A stretch of 64,000 nucleotides of DNA from CAWJFP01 sp963842155 (GTDB lineage: Bacteria > Pseudomonadota > Alphaproteobacteria > JACZXZ01), in contig CAWJFP010000041.1 in NCBI GenBank assembly GCA_963842155.1, positions 58,425-122,424 of the forward strand, in the 5' to 3' direction. The translations under genes and the position numbers were made by a program. Below the pieces are notes generated by a model that saw only the letters and a list, made by a program, of their open reading frames with translations, was not told the origin of the DNA and ran no database searches. Below, piece by piece: positions 25,349-36,326 of this stretch. Position 1 is the first letter of the stretch, and each line of letters starts with the position of its first letter.

Positions 25349-26431
<1,083 letters not shown>

Positions 26432-26493
26432 TCCTCGTGCGGCTCCGGCGCCGCGCTTCTCGGCAAATCTTGCCTGCGCTTCCCGGCCAGGCG

Positions 26494-26524
26494 GCGCGGC
26501 CCCTTCGGGGCCGCGCTCATTTTT
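26494..26524 (+). terminator. Rho-independent terminator of recA
   Basis: gcgcggcccc (26494-26503), loop ttc, ggggccgcgc (26507-26516): a perfect 10-bp stem followed by tcattttt. It lies 62 bases after the recA stop. Confidence 0.85.
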
Positions 26525-26544
26525 GCGGGTCGCGCCACCCTCTG

Positions 26545-26742
26545 CTAGGGCTTCCCCTCCTCCTTGGCGCGGCGAGCGAGGGCCGTTTCGGCCGCCTTGG
26601 CGATGCGCTCGAGGAATGCGGCGGCGTCGGCACCTTGCGCCGGATCCGACGCCCATTGGCGAATTTGCGCCGGCGCCCGCTTGCCGTAGCGGGTGAGCCA
26701 AATCTCGGCCAGCACGGTAAGATCGCGTTCTTCCATGATCAT
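26545..26742 (-). CDS. Small helical protein of unknown function (second gene of pair)
   Basis: 65 residues, probably all helical: LTVLAEIWLTRYGKRAPAQIRQW, then FLERIAKAAETALARRAKEE. Start ATG 26742 overlaps the stop of the upstream gene (ATGA) and has a ggagg 4 bases upstream; another ATG lies at 26736. I recognise no family. It resembles short alphaproteobacterial proteins of unknown function, with a basic C-terminus. The pair sits between recA and alaS on the opposite strand, where most relatives have nothing. Confidence 0.6.
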   Translation of the reverse strand: MIMEERDLTVLAEIWLTRYGKRAPAQIRQWASDPAQGADAAAFLERIAKAAETALARRAKEEGKP

Positions 26743-26999
26743 ATGGCCTCCATTCTTGCGCGGAGCTCGCCTCGTAAAGAGTCCTTGACCCCGCTCCAGT
26801 CATGAGCGCGATTGGTCCAATAAAACGGAACGGAGGAAGTCGCTACGGGCTCGGCGACATCGGCAGGCTGATAATCAACAGTCGCAATATTTCCCCAGAT
26901 CATCCGCGCTTTTTGCGGGCGCTCGCGCTTTGCCACGCAAAAGTCATCGTCTATTATTTTCTCACCGAAATCGCTCTCGCCGAGTTCGATTAGTTCCAT
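26739..26999 (-). CDS. Small protein of unknown function (first gene of pair)
   Basis: 86 residues from ATG 26999. The N-terminal half is acidic (MELIELGESDFGEKIIDDD); the second half has aromatic residues (FYWTNRAHDWSG) and a basic end (RGELRARMEAI). No signal peptide or membrane segment. Codon use is less GC-biased than in neighbours (upstream DNA 26880-27010 is AT-richer), suggesting recent acquisition. Translationally coupled to the 65-residue protein. The size and coupling would fit a toxin-antitoxin-like pair, but no known toxin or antitoxin fold is evident. Confidence 0.55.
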   Translation of the reverse strand: MELIELGESDFGEKIIDDDFCVAKRERPQKARMIWGNIATVDYQPADVAEPVATSSVPFYWTNRAHDWSGVKDSLRGELRARMEAI

Positions 27000-27244
27000 C
27001 GAATACTCGGTTTTGGCGCTTTATATGCGTCTTGGGCTCGGCGCCGGGCAGAGCTGCGCAAGGCGCAAGGCGGCCCGTAGAGAAGGAGCCGCACAAGGCG
27101 GCGCGCCTCGCTTGCTGGACAGGCTCCGCCCGCGCAGGTTAGAAAGCCTCTTCGTTTCGCACTGCGCGCGCCGCGGGGCGGGTCGCTTTCGGCCGCCGGC
27201 TCCGGCCGCTGGCGTGACGCCCACCCGAGCCCTACTTGAGAAGC

Positions 27245-29920
27245 ATGACGACCGCGAACGAGATCCGCACGGCCTTTCTCGAGTTCTTCCGCCGGAACGA
27301 CCACCGGGTCGTGCCCTCGAGCCCGCTCGTGCCGCGCAACGATCCCACGCTGCTTTTCACCAATGCCGGCATGGTGCAGTTCAAGAACGTCTTCACCGGG
27401 GCCGAGAAGCGCGACTATGTGCGCGCCGCCACGGCGCAGAAATGCCTGCGCGCCGGCGGCAAGCATAACGACCTCGAGAATGTCGGCTATACCGCGCGCC
27501 ACCATACCTTCTTCGAGATGCTCGGCAATTTCTCCTTCGGCGACTATTTCAAGGAGCGCGCCATCGAGCTGGCCTGGACGCTGATCACCAAGGAGTTCGG
27601 CGTCCCGGCCGACCGCCTCATCGCAACCGTCTATGCCGAGGACGACGACGCCTACGCGCTGTGGAAGAAGATCGCTCGCCTGCCCGAGAGCCGCATCCTC
27701 CGCATCGCGACGGCGGACAATTTCTGGGCCATGGGCGATACCGGGCCCTGCGGCCCCTGCTCGGAGATCTTCTACGATCACGGCGAAGGCATACCGGGCG
27801 GCCCCCCCGGCAGCGCGGAGGCCGAAGGCGACCGCTTCGTCGAGATCTGGAACCTCGTCTTCATGCAGTACGAGCAGCTTGCTCCCGGCAAGCGGCTCGA
27901 TTTGCCGCGGCCCTCGATCGATACCGGCATGGGGCTCGAGCGCATCGCCGCGGTGCTGCAGGGCAAGCACGACAATTACGACATCGATCTCTTTCGCGGC
28001 CTCATCGAGGCCTCGGCCGAGGCGAGCCGTACCGCGCCCGACGGCCCGCATGCCGTCTCGCACCGCGTCATCGCCGACCATCTGCGCGCGAGCTCCTTCC
28101 TGATCGCGGACGGCGTGCTGCCCTCGAACGAGGGCCGCGGCTACGTGCTGCGCCGGATCATGCGCCGCGCGATGCGCCATGCCCATATGCTGGGGGCGAC
28201 CGAGCCTTTGATGTGGCGCCTCGTGCCGGCGCTGGTCGAGCGCATGGGTGCGGCCTATCCCGAGCTCATCCGCGCGGACGCGCTCATCACCGAGACCTTG
28301 CGTCTCGAGGAGACGCGCTTCAAGGAGATGCTGGGCCGCGGCCTCAAGCTGCTGGAGGAGGCGACCGCCTCGCTCGGCCTCGGCCAGCCTTTGCCGGGCG
28401 AGGTCGCCTTCAAGCTCTACGACACCTTCGGCTTTCCGCTCGACCTCACGCAGGATGTCTTGCGCGGGCTCGGCCGCGGCGTCGACAGCGAGGGTTTCAA
28501 CGCCGCCATGGAGCGCCAGCGCCAGGAGGCGCGCCGCGCCTGGTCGGGCTCGGGCGAGCAGGCGACCGAGCGCGTCTGGTTCGAGCTGCGCGAGCGTTGC
28601 GGCGCCACCGAGTTCCTGGGCTACGACACCACCTCGGCCGAGGGCATCGTCCAGGCCATCCTCCTCGACGGCAAGGAGGTCGAGAAGGCCGAAGCAGGCG
28701 CGCGAACCGCCGAGGCCGAGATCGCCCTCATCCTCAACCAGACGCCCTTCTACGCCGAATTGGGCGGCCAAATGGGCGATAGCGGCGTGATCTTCGCGCC
28801 AAGCGGCCTCGAGCTCGCCGTCACGGACGTGCAGAAGAAGGCCGACGGGCTCTTTGTCCATTTCGGCCGCTTGCAAAAGGGCAAGATCGCGCTGGGCCAG
28901 GCCGTCGAGCTGCGCGTCGATGGCGAGCGGCGCGACCGGCTCCGTGCCAATCATTCGGCCACCCATCTGCTGCACGAGGCGTTGCGCCGGGTCTTGGGCG
29001 AGCATGTCACGCAGAAGGGCTCGCTCGTGGCGCCCGACAGGCTGCGCTTCGATTTCAGCCACCCCAAGGCGATGACGCAGGAGGAGCTGCGCGCGGTCGA
29101 GGCCCTGGTCAATCACCGCGTGCGCCAGAACGGCGAGGTGGCGACGCGCCTCATGACGCCGGACCAGGCGGTCGAGGGCGGCGCGCTTGCGCTCTTCGGC
29201 GAGAAATACGGCGAGGAGGTGCGCGTCGTCTCGATGGGCGAGGACGGCGAGCGCGCCTTCTCGACCGAGCTTTGCGGCGGCACCCACGTGCGCCGCACGG
29301 GGGATATCGGCTTCTTCAAGATCACCAACGAGACGGCCCTCGCCGCCGGCGTGCGCCGCATCGAGGCGCTGACCGGCGAGGCCGCGGTGGACTATATCGA
29401 GGCGGAGGAGGCCATCCTGCGCGACGCCGCCGCCGCGCTCAAGGTGGCGCCGCCCGAGCTGCCGCAGCGCCTGGCGAGCCTCGTCGAGGAGCGCAAGCGC
29501 CTCGAGCGCGAGCTATCGGACTTGAGGCGCAAGCTCGCCGCTGGCGGCTCGACGGGGCAGGCGCCCGCCGCGCGCGAGGTGGGCGGCATCCTTTATGCCG
29601 CGCGGCTCTTGGACGGCGTGCCGGCACGCGAGCTCAAGGCCATGGCGGACGCGCTCAAGAAGCAGGTCGGCTCGGGCGTGGTCGCCATCGCCGCCGAGGC
29701 CGAAGGCAAGGCCTCGCTCGTGGTGGGCGTCACCGACGACCTGACCGACCGGTTGAGCGCCGTCGATTTCGTGCGCGTGGGCGCGGAGAAGCTCGGCGGC
29801 AAGGGCGGCGGCGGCCGCCCCGACATGGCGCAGGCCGGCGGCCCCGACGTGGCCGCGCGCCAGGCGGCGCTCGACGCCATCGAGGCTGCCCTCGCGGCGC
29901 TTGCCGCCCGCGCCGCCTGA
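27245..29920 (+). CDS. alaS: Alanyl-tRNA synthetase
   Basis: Charges tRNA-Ala. 891 residues from ATG 27245. The class II catalytic core begins IRTAFLEFFRRNDHRVVPSSPL with LLFTNAGMVQFKNVF and FSFGDYFKERAI. The editing domain has the zinc/catalytic site HSATHLLHEAL and CGGTHV. The C-Ala region ends with GGGGRPDMAQAGG. Length and order are normal. recA-alaS adjacency is conserved in alphaproteobacteria; here a two-gene unit on the other strand separates them. The 245 bases upstream hold no recognisable signal beyond GC-rich sequence. Confidence 0.97.
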   Translation: MTTANEIRTAFLEFFRRNDHRVVPSSPLVPRNDPTLLFTNAGMVQFKNVFTGAEKRDYVRAATAQKCLRAGGKHNDLENVGYTARHHTFFEMLGNFSFGDYFKERAIELAWTLITKEFGVPADRLIATVYAEDDDAYALWKKIARLPESRILRIATADNFWAMGDTGPCGPCSEIFYDHGEGIPGGPPGSAEAEGDRFVEIWNLVFMQYEQLAPGKRLDLPRPSIDTGMGLERIAAVLQGKHDNYDIDLFRGLIEASAEASRTAPDGPHAVSHRVIADHLRASSFLIADGVLPSNEGRGYVLRRIMRRAMRHAHMLGATEPLMWRLVPALVERMGAAYPELIRADALITETLRLEETRFKEMLGRGLKLLEEATASLGLGQPLPGEVAFKLYDTFGFPLDLTQDVLRGLGRGVDSEGFNAAMERQRQEARRAWSGSGEQATERVWFELRERCGATEFLGYDTTSAEGIVQAILLDGKEVEKAEAGARTAEAEIALILNQTPFYAELGGQMGDSGVIFAPSGLELAVTDVQKKADGLFVHFGRLQKGKIALGQAVELRVDGERRDRLRANHSATHLLHEALRRVLGEHVTQKGSLVAPDRLRFDFSHPKAMTQEELRAVEALVNHRVRQNGEVATRLMTPDQAVEGGALALFGEKYGEEVRVVSMGEDGERAFSTELCGGTHVRRTGDIGFFKITNETALAAGVRRIEALTGEAAVDYIEAEEAILRDAAAALKVAPPELPQRLASLVEERKRLERELSDLRRKLAAGGSTGQAPAAREVGGILYAARLLDGVPARELKAMADALKKQVGSGVVAIAAEAEGKASLVVGVTDDLTDRLSAVDFVRVGAEKLGGKGGGGRPDMAQAGGPDVAARQAALDAIEAALAALAARAA

Positions 29921-29955
29921 GGCGCAGCCCTTCCCTTTGCAAGCCAGGAGATCAC

Positions 29956-30804
<849 letters not shown>

Positions 30805-30823
30805 GCGGCGCGGGGCGTCCTAG

Positions 30824-31999
30824 ATGTTCGCCCGCTTCTTCCTCGAGCTGCGCGACGCCCATCTGCCGGTCTCCTTGCGCGAATATCTCACGCTCATCGA
30901 GGCGGTCAAAGCGGGCCTGGCCGAGCATTCCGTCGAGGATTTCTACTATCTCTCGCGCGCGGCGCTGGTGAAGGACGAGCGTCATCTCGACAAGTTCGAC
31001 CGCGTCTTCGGCCATGTCTTTCGCGGCCTCGAGACGCCGCCCGGCGAGGCGGCCGAGATTCCGGAGGCATGGCTCAAGCAGCTCGCCGAGCTCATGCTGA
31101 CCGACGAAGAAAAAGCGCAGATCGAGGCCATGGGCGGGCTCGAGAAGCTGATGGAGACCTTGCGCCAGCGCCTGGCCGAGCAGCAGGAACGTCATGAGGG
31201 CGGCAAGAAATGGATCGGCACCGCCGGCACCTCGCCCTACGGCGCCTACGGCTACAACCCCGAAGGCGTGCGCATCGGCCAGGAAGGCAATCGCAACAGC
31301 CGCGCCGTCAAGGTGTGGGACAAGCGCGAGTTCCAGAATCTCGACGACCAGGTCGAGCTCGGCACGCGCAACATCAAGCTCGCCTTGCGCCGGCTGCGCC
31401 GCTTCGCGCGCGAGGGCGCCGAGCTCGAGCTCGATTTGCCCGATACCATCCGCTCGACCGCGCGCAACGCCGGCTATCTCGACCTCGTCTTCGTGCCCGA
31501 GCGTCATAACACGGTCAAGGTGCTGCTGCTGCTCGACGTGGGCGGCTCGATGTTCCCCCATGTCAAGCTCTGCGAGGAGCTGTTCTCGGCCGCGCGCGCC
31601 GAGTTCAAGCATCTCGAGTTCTTCTATTTCCACAATTGCGTCTATGAAGGCTTGTGGAAGGACAACCGCCGGCGCAATAGCGAGCGCACGCCGACCTTCG
31701 AGCTCATGCATACCTTCCCCTCGGACTACAAGCTGATCTTCGTGGGCGACGCCTCGATGAGCCCCTACGAGATCGCGGCACCCGGCGGCAGCGTCGAGCA
31801 TTGGAACGAGGAGCCCGGCCAGGCCTGGCTCGAGCGGCTCCTGCATGTCTACGAGCATGCCGTCTGGCTCAACCCCGTGCCCGAGCATCACTGGCCCTAT
31901 ACGCAGTCGATCGACATGATGCGCAAGGTGATGGCGGGGCGGATGTATCCCCTCACCCTCGAAGGCCTCGACCGCGCGATCAGGGAATTGCGAAGGTAG
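30824..31999 (+). CDS. VWA-domain (CoxE-like) protein partner of MoxR ATPase
   Basis: 391 residues. N-terminal helical CoxE region (FLELRDAHLPVSLREYLTLIEA), then a C-terminal von Willebrand A domain beginning at KVLLLLDVGGSMFPHVKLCEELF. The MIDAS motif is DVGGSM rather than the usual DxSxS, so one serine ligand is replaced by glycine. The threonine/aspartate region is FVGDASMSPYEI. The segment GTAGTSPYGAYGYNPEGVRIG is characteristic of this subfamily. It works with the MoxR ATPase just upstream, possibly in metallocofactor assembly; target unknown. Confidence 0.9.
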   Translation: MFARFFLELRDAHLPVSLREYLTLIEAVKAGLAEHSVEDFYYLSRAALVKDERHLDKFDRVFGHVFRGLETPPGEAAEIPEAWLKQLAELMLTDEEKAQIEAMGGLEKLMETLRQRLAEQQERHEGGKKWIGTAGTSPYGAYGYNPEGVRIGQEGNRNSRAVKVWDKREFQNLDDQVELGTRNIKLALRRLRRFAREGAELELDLPDTIRSTARNAGYLDLVFVPERHNTVKVLLLLDVGGSMFPHVKLCEELFSAARAEFKHLEFFYFHNCVYEGLWKDNRRRNSERTPTFELMHTFPSDYKLIFVGDASMSPYEIAAPGGSVEHWNEEPGQAWLERLLHVYEHAVWLNPVPEHHWPYTQSIDMMRKVMAGRMYPLTLEGLDRAIRELRR

Positions 32000-32315
32000 C
32001 GGCGATCCAAGCGCGGGCCTTGGCTTTGTGAACGGTTCTCCCTCGAAATCGGCGCGATACGCTTACCCAAACGCGCTTGTTCTGCTATTTTGTCCAGGGC
32101 CGGCGGAGGGGCCGCCATTTGCGACAGGTCGGCTAGAGCAGGATGCGATGAAATCGAACCGCTCTCCTAACCGTCACCCTCGGGCTTGTCCCGAGGGTCC
32201 AGGGATTGCCGGGACAAGCCCGGCAATGACGAGGAGAGGGGTGATTCCACCTCATCGAATTTCGCTCTAGGTTCCTCCGAAGATAGTTCAACCAGTCCCT
32301 TGCGGCAGCGGGATC
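32000..32315. other. Intergenic region dominated by a nested repeat
   Basis: No gene is supported here. Most of it is occupied by the nested palindromic element at 32133-32270. The flanks (32000-32130 and 32271-32315) hold the VWA gene's downstream region and the probable promoter of the glycosyltransferase gene. Confidence 0.6.
32133..32270. repeat. Nested palindromic repeat: one REP-like element inside another
   Basis: The outer element begins ctagagcaggatgcgatga and ends as its imperfect reverse complement (tcatcgaatttcgctctag). Inside lies a second element (32162-32238) bounded by ctctcct and aggagag. Its body cgtcaccctcgggcttgtc / gggacaagcccggcaatgacg is the familiar GTCATT-GCCCGGCTTGTCCCGG-type intergenic repeat. 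Similar outer ends occur at 49871 and similar inner bodies at 37470 and 51556. Confidence 0.7.
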
Positions 32316-33129
32316 ATGCCGGACGCGCCATCGAGCTTTTGCCGGACTTACGCCGATCCGGAATACAACCTCCAGCGGCCCGCCGATGTGGGCGTCGTCA
32401 TGCCCACGATCCTGCGCCCGGAGATCAAGGACGCGCTCGAATTCGGTCTTCGCGCAGGATTACGCCGGGCGCATCCATGTGATGGTCGGGGTCGACAAGC
32501 CGATGGCCGGCGGTTTGGCGGCGGTGGAGGCGATCTGCGGCCGGCATCCGCCCAATTGCGCCGTGACCCTGTTCTATCCGGGCTATTCCACCTCGGTTTG
32601 GCATGGCGGGCTGCATCCTTCGCGCGACGGCGGTACGCTGCGCACGAGCCTCAGCTATCTCGTCAACAGCTCCAAGGTCGCCTATCTCGACGACGACAAC
32701 TGGTGGCATCCATCGCATCTGCGAACCCTGCTGGCGGCAATCCAGGGCCATCAGTGGGCCTGGTCGCTGCGCTGGTACGTTCATCAGGAGACGCGCCAGC
32801 CGCTTTGCGTCGACGAATGGGAATCGATCGGCCCCGACAAGGGCTATTTCAAGCCCCAAGGCGGCTGGGTCGATCCCAACTGCCTCATGATCGACAAGAT
32901 GGCCTGCGAGCCGATCCTGCGCTTATGGTCGCTGCCGCCCCAGGGCACGCGGGAGGCCGTCATGGCCGACCGGGTGGTTTTCCATCATCTGTCGAGGAGC
33001 TTCCGGGGTGCCGGGACCAACGCCGCGACGGTCTATTACACCCTCGCCGCGCACGACCTCATGCAGCCGATACGCCAATCCTGGATCGACGCCGTTCGCG
33101 CCGCGAAAGCCGCCGGCGAGGCGGGTTAG
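32316..33129 (+). pseudogene. Glycosyltransferase family 2-like protein, frameshifted
   Basis: ATG 32316 opens a frame reading DVGVVMPTILRPEIKDALE, the usual start of a GT-A fold. It then shifts near 32440-32443, and the other frame continues SVFAQDYAGRIHVMVGVD and carries the metal-binding DDD in VAYLDDDNWWHPSHL, then FKPQGGWVDPNCLMIDK. Removing one T from gaattcgg restores a single protein of about 270 residues. It would transfer a sugar from a nucleotide donor; acceptor unknown. Stand-alone gene, no neighbouring polysaccharide genes. Either a real disruption or a sequence error. Confidence 0.75.
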
Positions 33130-33177
33130 CCCGCGGGCTGCGGTTGCCGGCGCCGGGCGCTCGGGCGAGAGTTCCGC

Positions 33178-34698
33178 TCAGTGCCCCGCCATATGGCGGC
33201 CGATCACCGTGAGGTCGGCCGTCGCGGCCGGCGTCTCATGCACCAGCCTGCCGCCGAACATCACCACCACCCGGTCGGCGAGCTCCAAAAGCTCGTCGAG
33301 ATCCTCGCTCACCAGCAGCACGGCCGCACCTCGGTTGCGCGCCTCCATGATCTGGGCGTGGATGTCGGCCACGGCGGCGAAATCGAGCCCGAAGCAGGGG
33401 TTGGCGGCGATCAGGAGATTGACCTCCGAGCCGAGCTCGCGGGCGAGCACGGCGCGCTGCACATTGCCGCCCGAGAGCGTGCCGATCGGCGCCTCGGGCG
33501 AGGGCGTCTTGACGCGATAGCGCGCGATCAAGCCGCGCGCCGCCTCGCGCATAGCGCCGGGATTGAGCCACCAGCCGGCGGCAGCGAAGGGCGCCCGGTC
33601 GAAATCGCGCAGCAGCATGTTCTCGGCCACGCTCATCCTGGGCGCGCAGGCGTTGCGCAATGGCTCCTCGGGCAGCAGCGAGAGCTTGTGCCGCCGCACC
33701 TCCTCGCGCCCGGCATGGAAGGGCACGCCCTGCACGCGGATCTCGCCGCTCTCGGCCAGGCGCTGGCCCGCCAGCACCTCGACGAGCTCGCGCTGCCCGT
33801 TGCCCGAGACCCCGGCGATGCCGACGATCTCCCCGCCCCTCACCGTGAGGCTGACCCCGTTGACCGCCGGCCGGCCGCTCTCGTCGAGCGCCTGGAGGGC
33901 CGCGATCTCGATGCGCGGGTCCCCGAGCCTGCCGTTGCGCCCCGCCGGCTCCGGCAGCTCCTGCGCGCCGATCATCATTTGCGCCATGCGGTCGGGGGTG
34001 AGCATGGCGACCATGCCGCCGCCCGCGAGCCGCCCGCGGCGCAGCACGGTCACCTCGTCGGCGAAGGCGAGCACCTCGCGGAACTTGTGCGTGATCATCA
34101 GCACGGTGAGCCGGCCCGCGCGCGTCATCGCATGCAGCATGCCGAGCATCTCGTCGGCCTCGGCGCGGGTCAGGACCGAGGTCGGCTCGTCGAGGATGAG
34201 GAAGCGCCGCTCGAGATAGAGCTGCTTCAGGATCTCGGTCTTCTGCTTCTCGCCCGCGGCGAGCTCGGCCACCGGCTTGTCGAGCGGGATCTTGAAGGGC
34301 ATGCGGCCGAGGAAGCTCTCGAGGCCGGCGCGCTCGCGGCGCCAGTCGATGACGGCGGGCAGATCGGCGCGCGCCAGCACCAGGTTCTCGGCCACCGTCA
34401 TGTTCGGCACGAGGGTGAAATGCTGATAGACCATGCCGAGCCCGAGGGCATGGGCGTCGCGCGGGCTGGCGATCTCGCGCTCGCGGTCGCCTACGATGAG
34501 CTGGCCGGAATCGGGCCGGTAATAGCCCATGATGCATTTGACGAGCGTGCTCTTGCCGGCGCCGTTCTCGCCCAGAAGCGCATGGAAGACGCCCGACTTC
34601 ACCTTCATCGATACGTCGTCGAGCGCCTTGAGCTCGCCGAAGCTCTTCGAGATGCCGACCGTCTCGATGCCGAAGCTCTCGCGCGGCGCCTCGATCAC
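33178..34698 (-). CDS. BMP-type (nucleoside/sugar-like) ABC transporter double ATPase
   Basis: 506 residues with two fused ABC domains, as in RbsA/YufO-type importers. Domain 1: Walker A GENGAGKSTLVK, Walker B RFLILDEPTSVLT, with a degenerate signature ELAAGEKQKTEIL. Domain 2: degenerate Walker A GVSGNGQREL, signature GTLSGGNVQRAVLAREL and LLIAANPCFGLD replacing the classical Walker B. The start is GTG 34698, overlapping the stop of the hydrolase gene by GTGA. It is the last gene of the operon 38782-33178 and powers import of the ligand bound by the BMP-family protein. Confidence 0.9.
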   Translation of the reverse strand: MIEAPRESFGIETVGISKSFGELKALDDVSMKVKSGVFHALLGENGAGKSTLVKCIMGYYRPDSGQLIVGDREREIASPRDAHALGLGMVYQHFTLVPNMTVAENLVLARADLPAVIDWRRERAGLESFLGRMPFKIPLDKPVAELAAGEKQKTEILKQLYLERRFLILDEPTSVLTRAEADEMLGMLHAMTRAGRLTVLMITHKFREVLAFADEVTVLRRGRLAGGGMVAMLTPDRMAQMMIGAQELPEPAGRNGRLGDPRIEIAALQALDESGRPAVNGVSLTVRGGEIVGIAGVSGNGQRELVEVLAGQRLAESGEIRVQGVPFHAGREEVRRHKLSLLPEEPLRNACAPRMSVAENMLLRDFDRAPFAAAGWWLNPGAMREAARGLIARYRVKTPSPEAPIGTLSGGNVQRAVLARELGSEVNLLIAANPCFGLDFAAVADIHAQIMEARNRGAAVLLVSEDLDELLELADRVVVMFGGRLVHETPAATADLTVIGRHMAGH

Positions 34699-35379
34699 AG
34701 GATCGCCTCGAGGAAGGCGCTCGAGCCGGCGACCGCGCCGAACACCCCGCCCTGCATCTTGACCATCTTCACGGCATGGTCGTGATTGCCCTTGTCGGTG
34801 GCGCCGCAGCAGTCCTCCAGCAGCAGGCATTCGAAGCCGCGGTCGTTGGCCTCGCGCATCGTGGTATGGACGCAGACGTCGGTGGTGATGCCGGTCAGCA
34901 CGATATTGTCGATGCCGCGCACGCGCAGCATCAGCTCGAGATCGGTCGCGCAGAAGGAGCCCTTGCCCGGCTTGTCGATGACGGGCTCGCCCGAGAGCGG
35001 CGCCAGCTCGGGGATGATCTCCCAGCCCGGCTCGCCGCGCACCAGGATGCGGCCGCAGGGCCCCGGATCGCCGATGCCGGCGCCGATCCGGCGCGAGCGC
35101 CAGCGCTTGTTGGCGGGAAGGTCGGAGAGGTCGGGCCGGTGGCCCTCGCGCGTGTGAAGGATGTGAAAGCCCTTGGCGCGAATGGCGGCGAGCAGTGCCG
35201 CGATCGGCTCGATGGGCGCGCGGGTCAGCGAGATGTCGTAGCCCATCCGGTCGACATAGCCGCCGACGCCGCAAAAGTCGGTCTGCATGTCGATGACGAT
35301 GAGGGCGGTGTTCTGCGGGCCGGAGATCGCCGTTATAGGGCCAGGGATAGGGATCGGCGCGAACATAGGTCTCCACCAT
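34695..35379 (-). CDS. biuH: Biuret hydrolase-like cysteine hydrolase (isochorismatase family), apparent N-terminal frameshift
   Basis: Isochorismatase-fold amidase. With respect to the frame starting at ATG 35366 the triad is Asp26 in IVIDMQTDFC, Lys132 in DKPGKGSF and Cys165 in TDVCVHTT. Segments such as HTREGHRPDLSDLPANKRW, RIGAGIGDPGPCGRIL and LLLEDCCGATDKGNHDHA match my memory of Rhizobium biuret amidohydrolase BiuH, which converts biuret to allophanate plus ammonia. The BiuH-like N-terminus (ADPYPWPYNG) is encoded in another frame from ATG 35379, joined by deleting one G at 35317-35319. RutB-like or triuret hydrolases are alternatives. It is embedded in the ABC importer operon. Confidence 0.85.
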
Positions 35380-35394
35380 GGCGGCTGCTCCCCG

Positions 35395-36324
35395 TCATTT
35401 CATGACGCTGAGCTCGCCCGGCGCGCCGACAAGCGTCCGTTGCGGCGAGCAGGTGATGATCATGATGAGCAGCGTGAGGATGTAGGGCATGGCGTTGAAG
35501 AGGTAGTAGCCCTGCGTGACGCCGACCGATTGGAGCGACGGGCCGAGCGCGCCGGCGCCGCCGAAGAGCAGCGAGGCGTAGAGGCAGCGCATGGGATTCC
35601 AGCGCGCGAAGATGACGAGCGCCACCGCGGTGATGCCCTGGCCGCTGGACAGCCGCTCGTTCCAGCTCCCCGGATAATAGAGCGAGAGGAAGGAGCCGCC
35701 GACCCCGCCCAGGAAGCCGCCGAAGGCGGTCGCGAAGAGCCGCACCCTGTTGACCGAATAGCCCATGGCGCGGGCCGCGTCGGCGCTGTCGCCGACCGTG
35801 CGCAGGATGAGGCCCCAGCGCGTGTTCCTGAAGCCCCAGACCAGCGCCGGGGCGAGCAGCAGGCCGATGATGAAAAGCACGTTGATCTGCAGCGCCGAGC
35901 GGAGCTGCGGGCTGCTGGCCCACCAGCCGAGATCGAGCGAGGGCAGGTTCGGCGCCTGGGGCTGGATGAAGGGCTTGCCGAGGAAGAAGGCGAGGCCGAT
36001 GCCGAACAGCATGAGCGCGATGCCGACGGCGATGTCGTTGACCCGCTCGAGGCCGCAGATGAGGGCGTGCAGGCAGCCCATGAGCGTGCCCGCCACCCCC
36101 GCCGCGAGCACGCCGAGCCAGGGCGAGCCGGTGAGATAGGAGGTGGCGTAGCCGCTCATGGCGCCCATCACGAGCGTGCCTTCGAGGCCGAGATTGATGC
36201 GGCCGCTTTTCTCGGTCACGCATTCGCCCAGGCTCACGAAGAGAAAGGGCGTGCTGACGCGGATGGCGCCGGCGAGCACGGCGACCGGAACGCTGAGCCA
36301 GCCGAGGGAAGTGGCGTCCGCCAT
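35395..36324 (-). CDS. BMP-type ABC transporter permease, second subunit
   Basis: 309 residues, about 8-9 membrane helices, of the YufQ/BPD_transp_2 type. It starts with the typical VAVLAGAIRVSTPFLFVSLGECVTE arrangement: TEKSGRINLGLEGTLVMGA is diagnostic of nucleoside- or simple-sugar-type permeases. GLILRTVGDSADAARAMGYSV is the EAA-like loop contacting the ATPase. The gene begins two bases after the stop of the first permease, and the hydrolase start follows by 15 bases. Forms a heterodimer with the 36327 product. Confidence 0.92.
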   Translation of the reverse strand: MADATSLGWLSVPVAVLAGAIRVSTPFLFVSLGECVTEKSGRINLGLEGTLVMGAMSGYATSYLTGSPWLGVLAAGVAGTLMGCLHALICGLERVNDIAVGIALMLFGIGLAFFLGKPFIQPQAPNLPSLDLGWWASSPQLRSALQINVLFIIGLLLAPALVWGFRNTRWGLILRTVGDSADAARAMGYSVNRVRLFATAFGGFLGGVGGSFLSLYYPGSWNERLSSGQGITAVALVIFARWNPMRCLYASLLFGGAGALGPSLQSVGVTQGYYLFNAMPYILTLLIMIITCSPQRTLVGAPGELSVMK

Positions 36325-36326
36325 GG

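Noticed and set aside
27000..27244. Possible leader RNA or T-box before alaS
   Set aside because: GC-rich with many potential stems, but no T-box or other conserved leader element; T-boxes are also not expected for alaS in alphaproteobacteria.
26990..29287. 765-codon minus-strand frame opposite alaS
   Set aside because: Antisense shadow with Arg/Asp/His-rich composition; alaS is complete on the plus strand.
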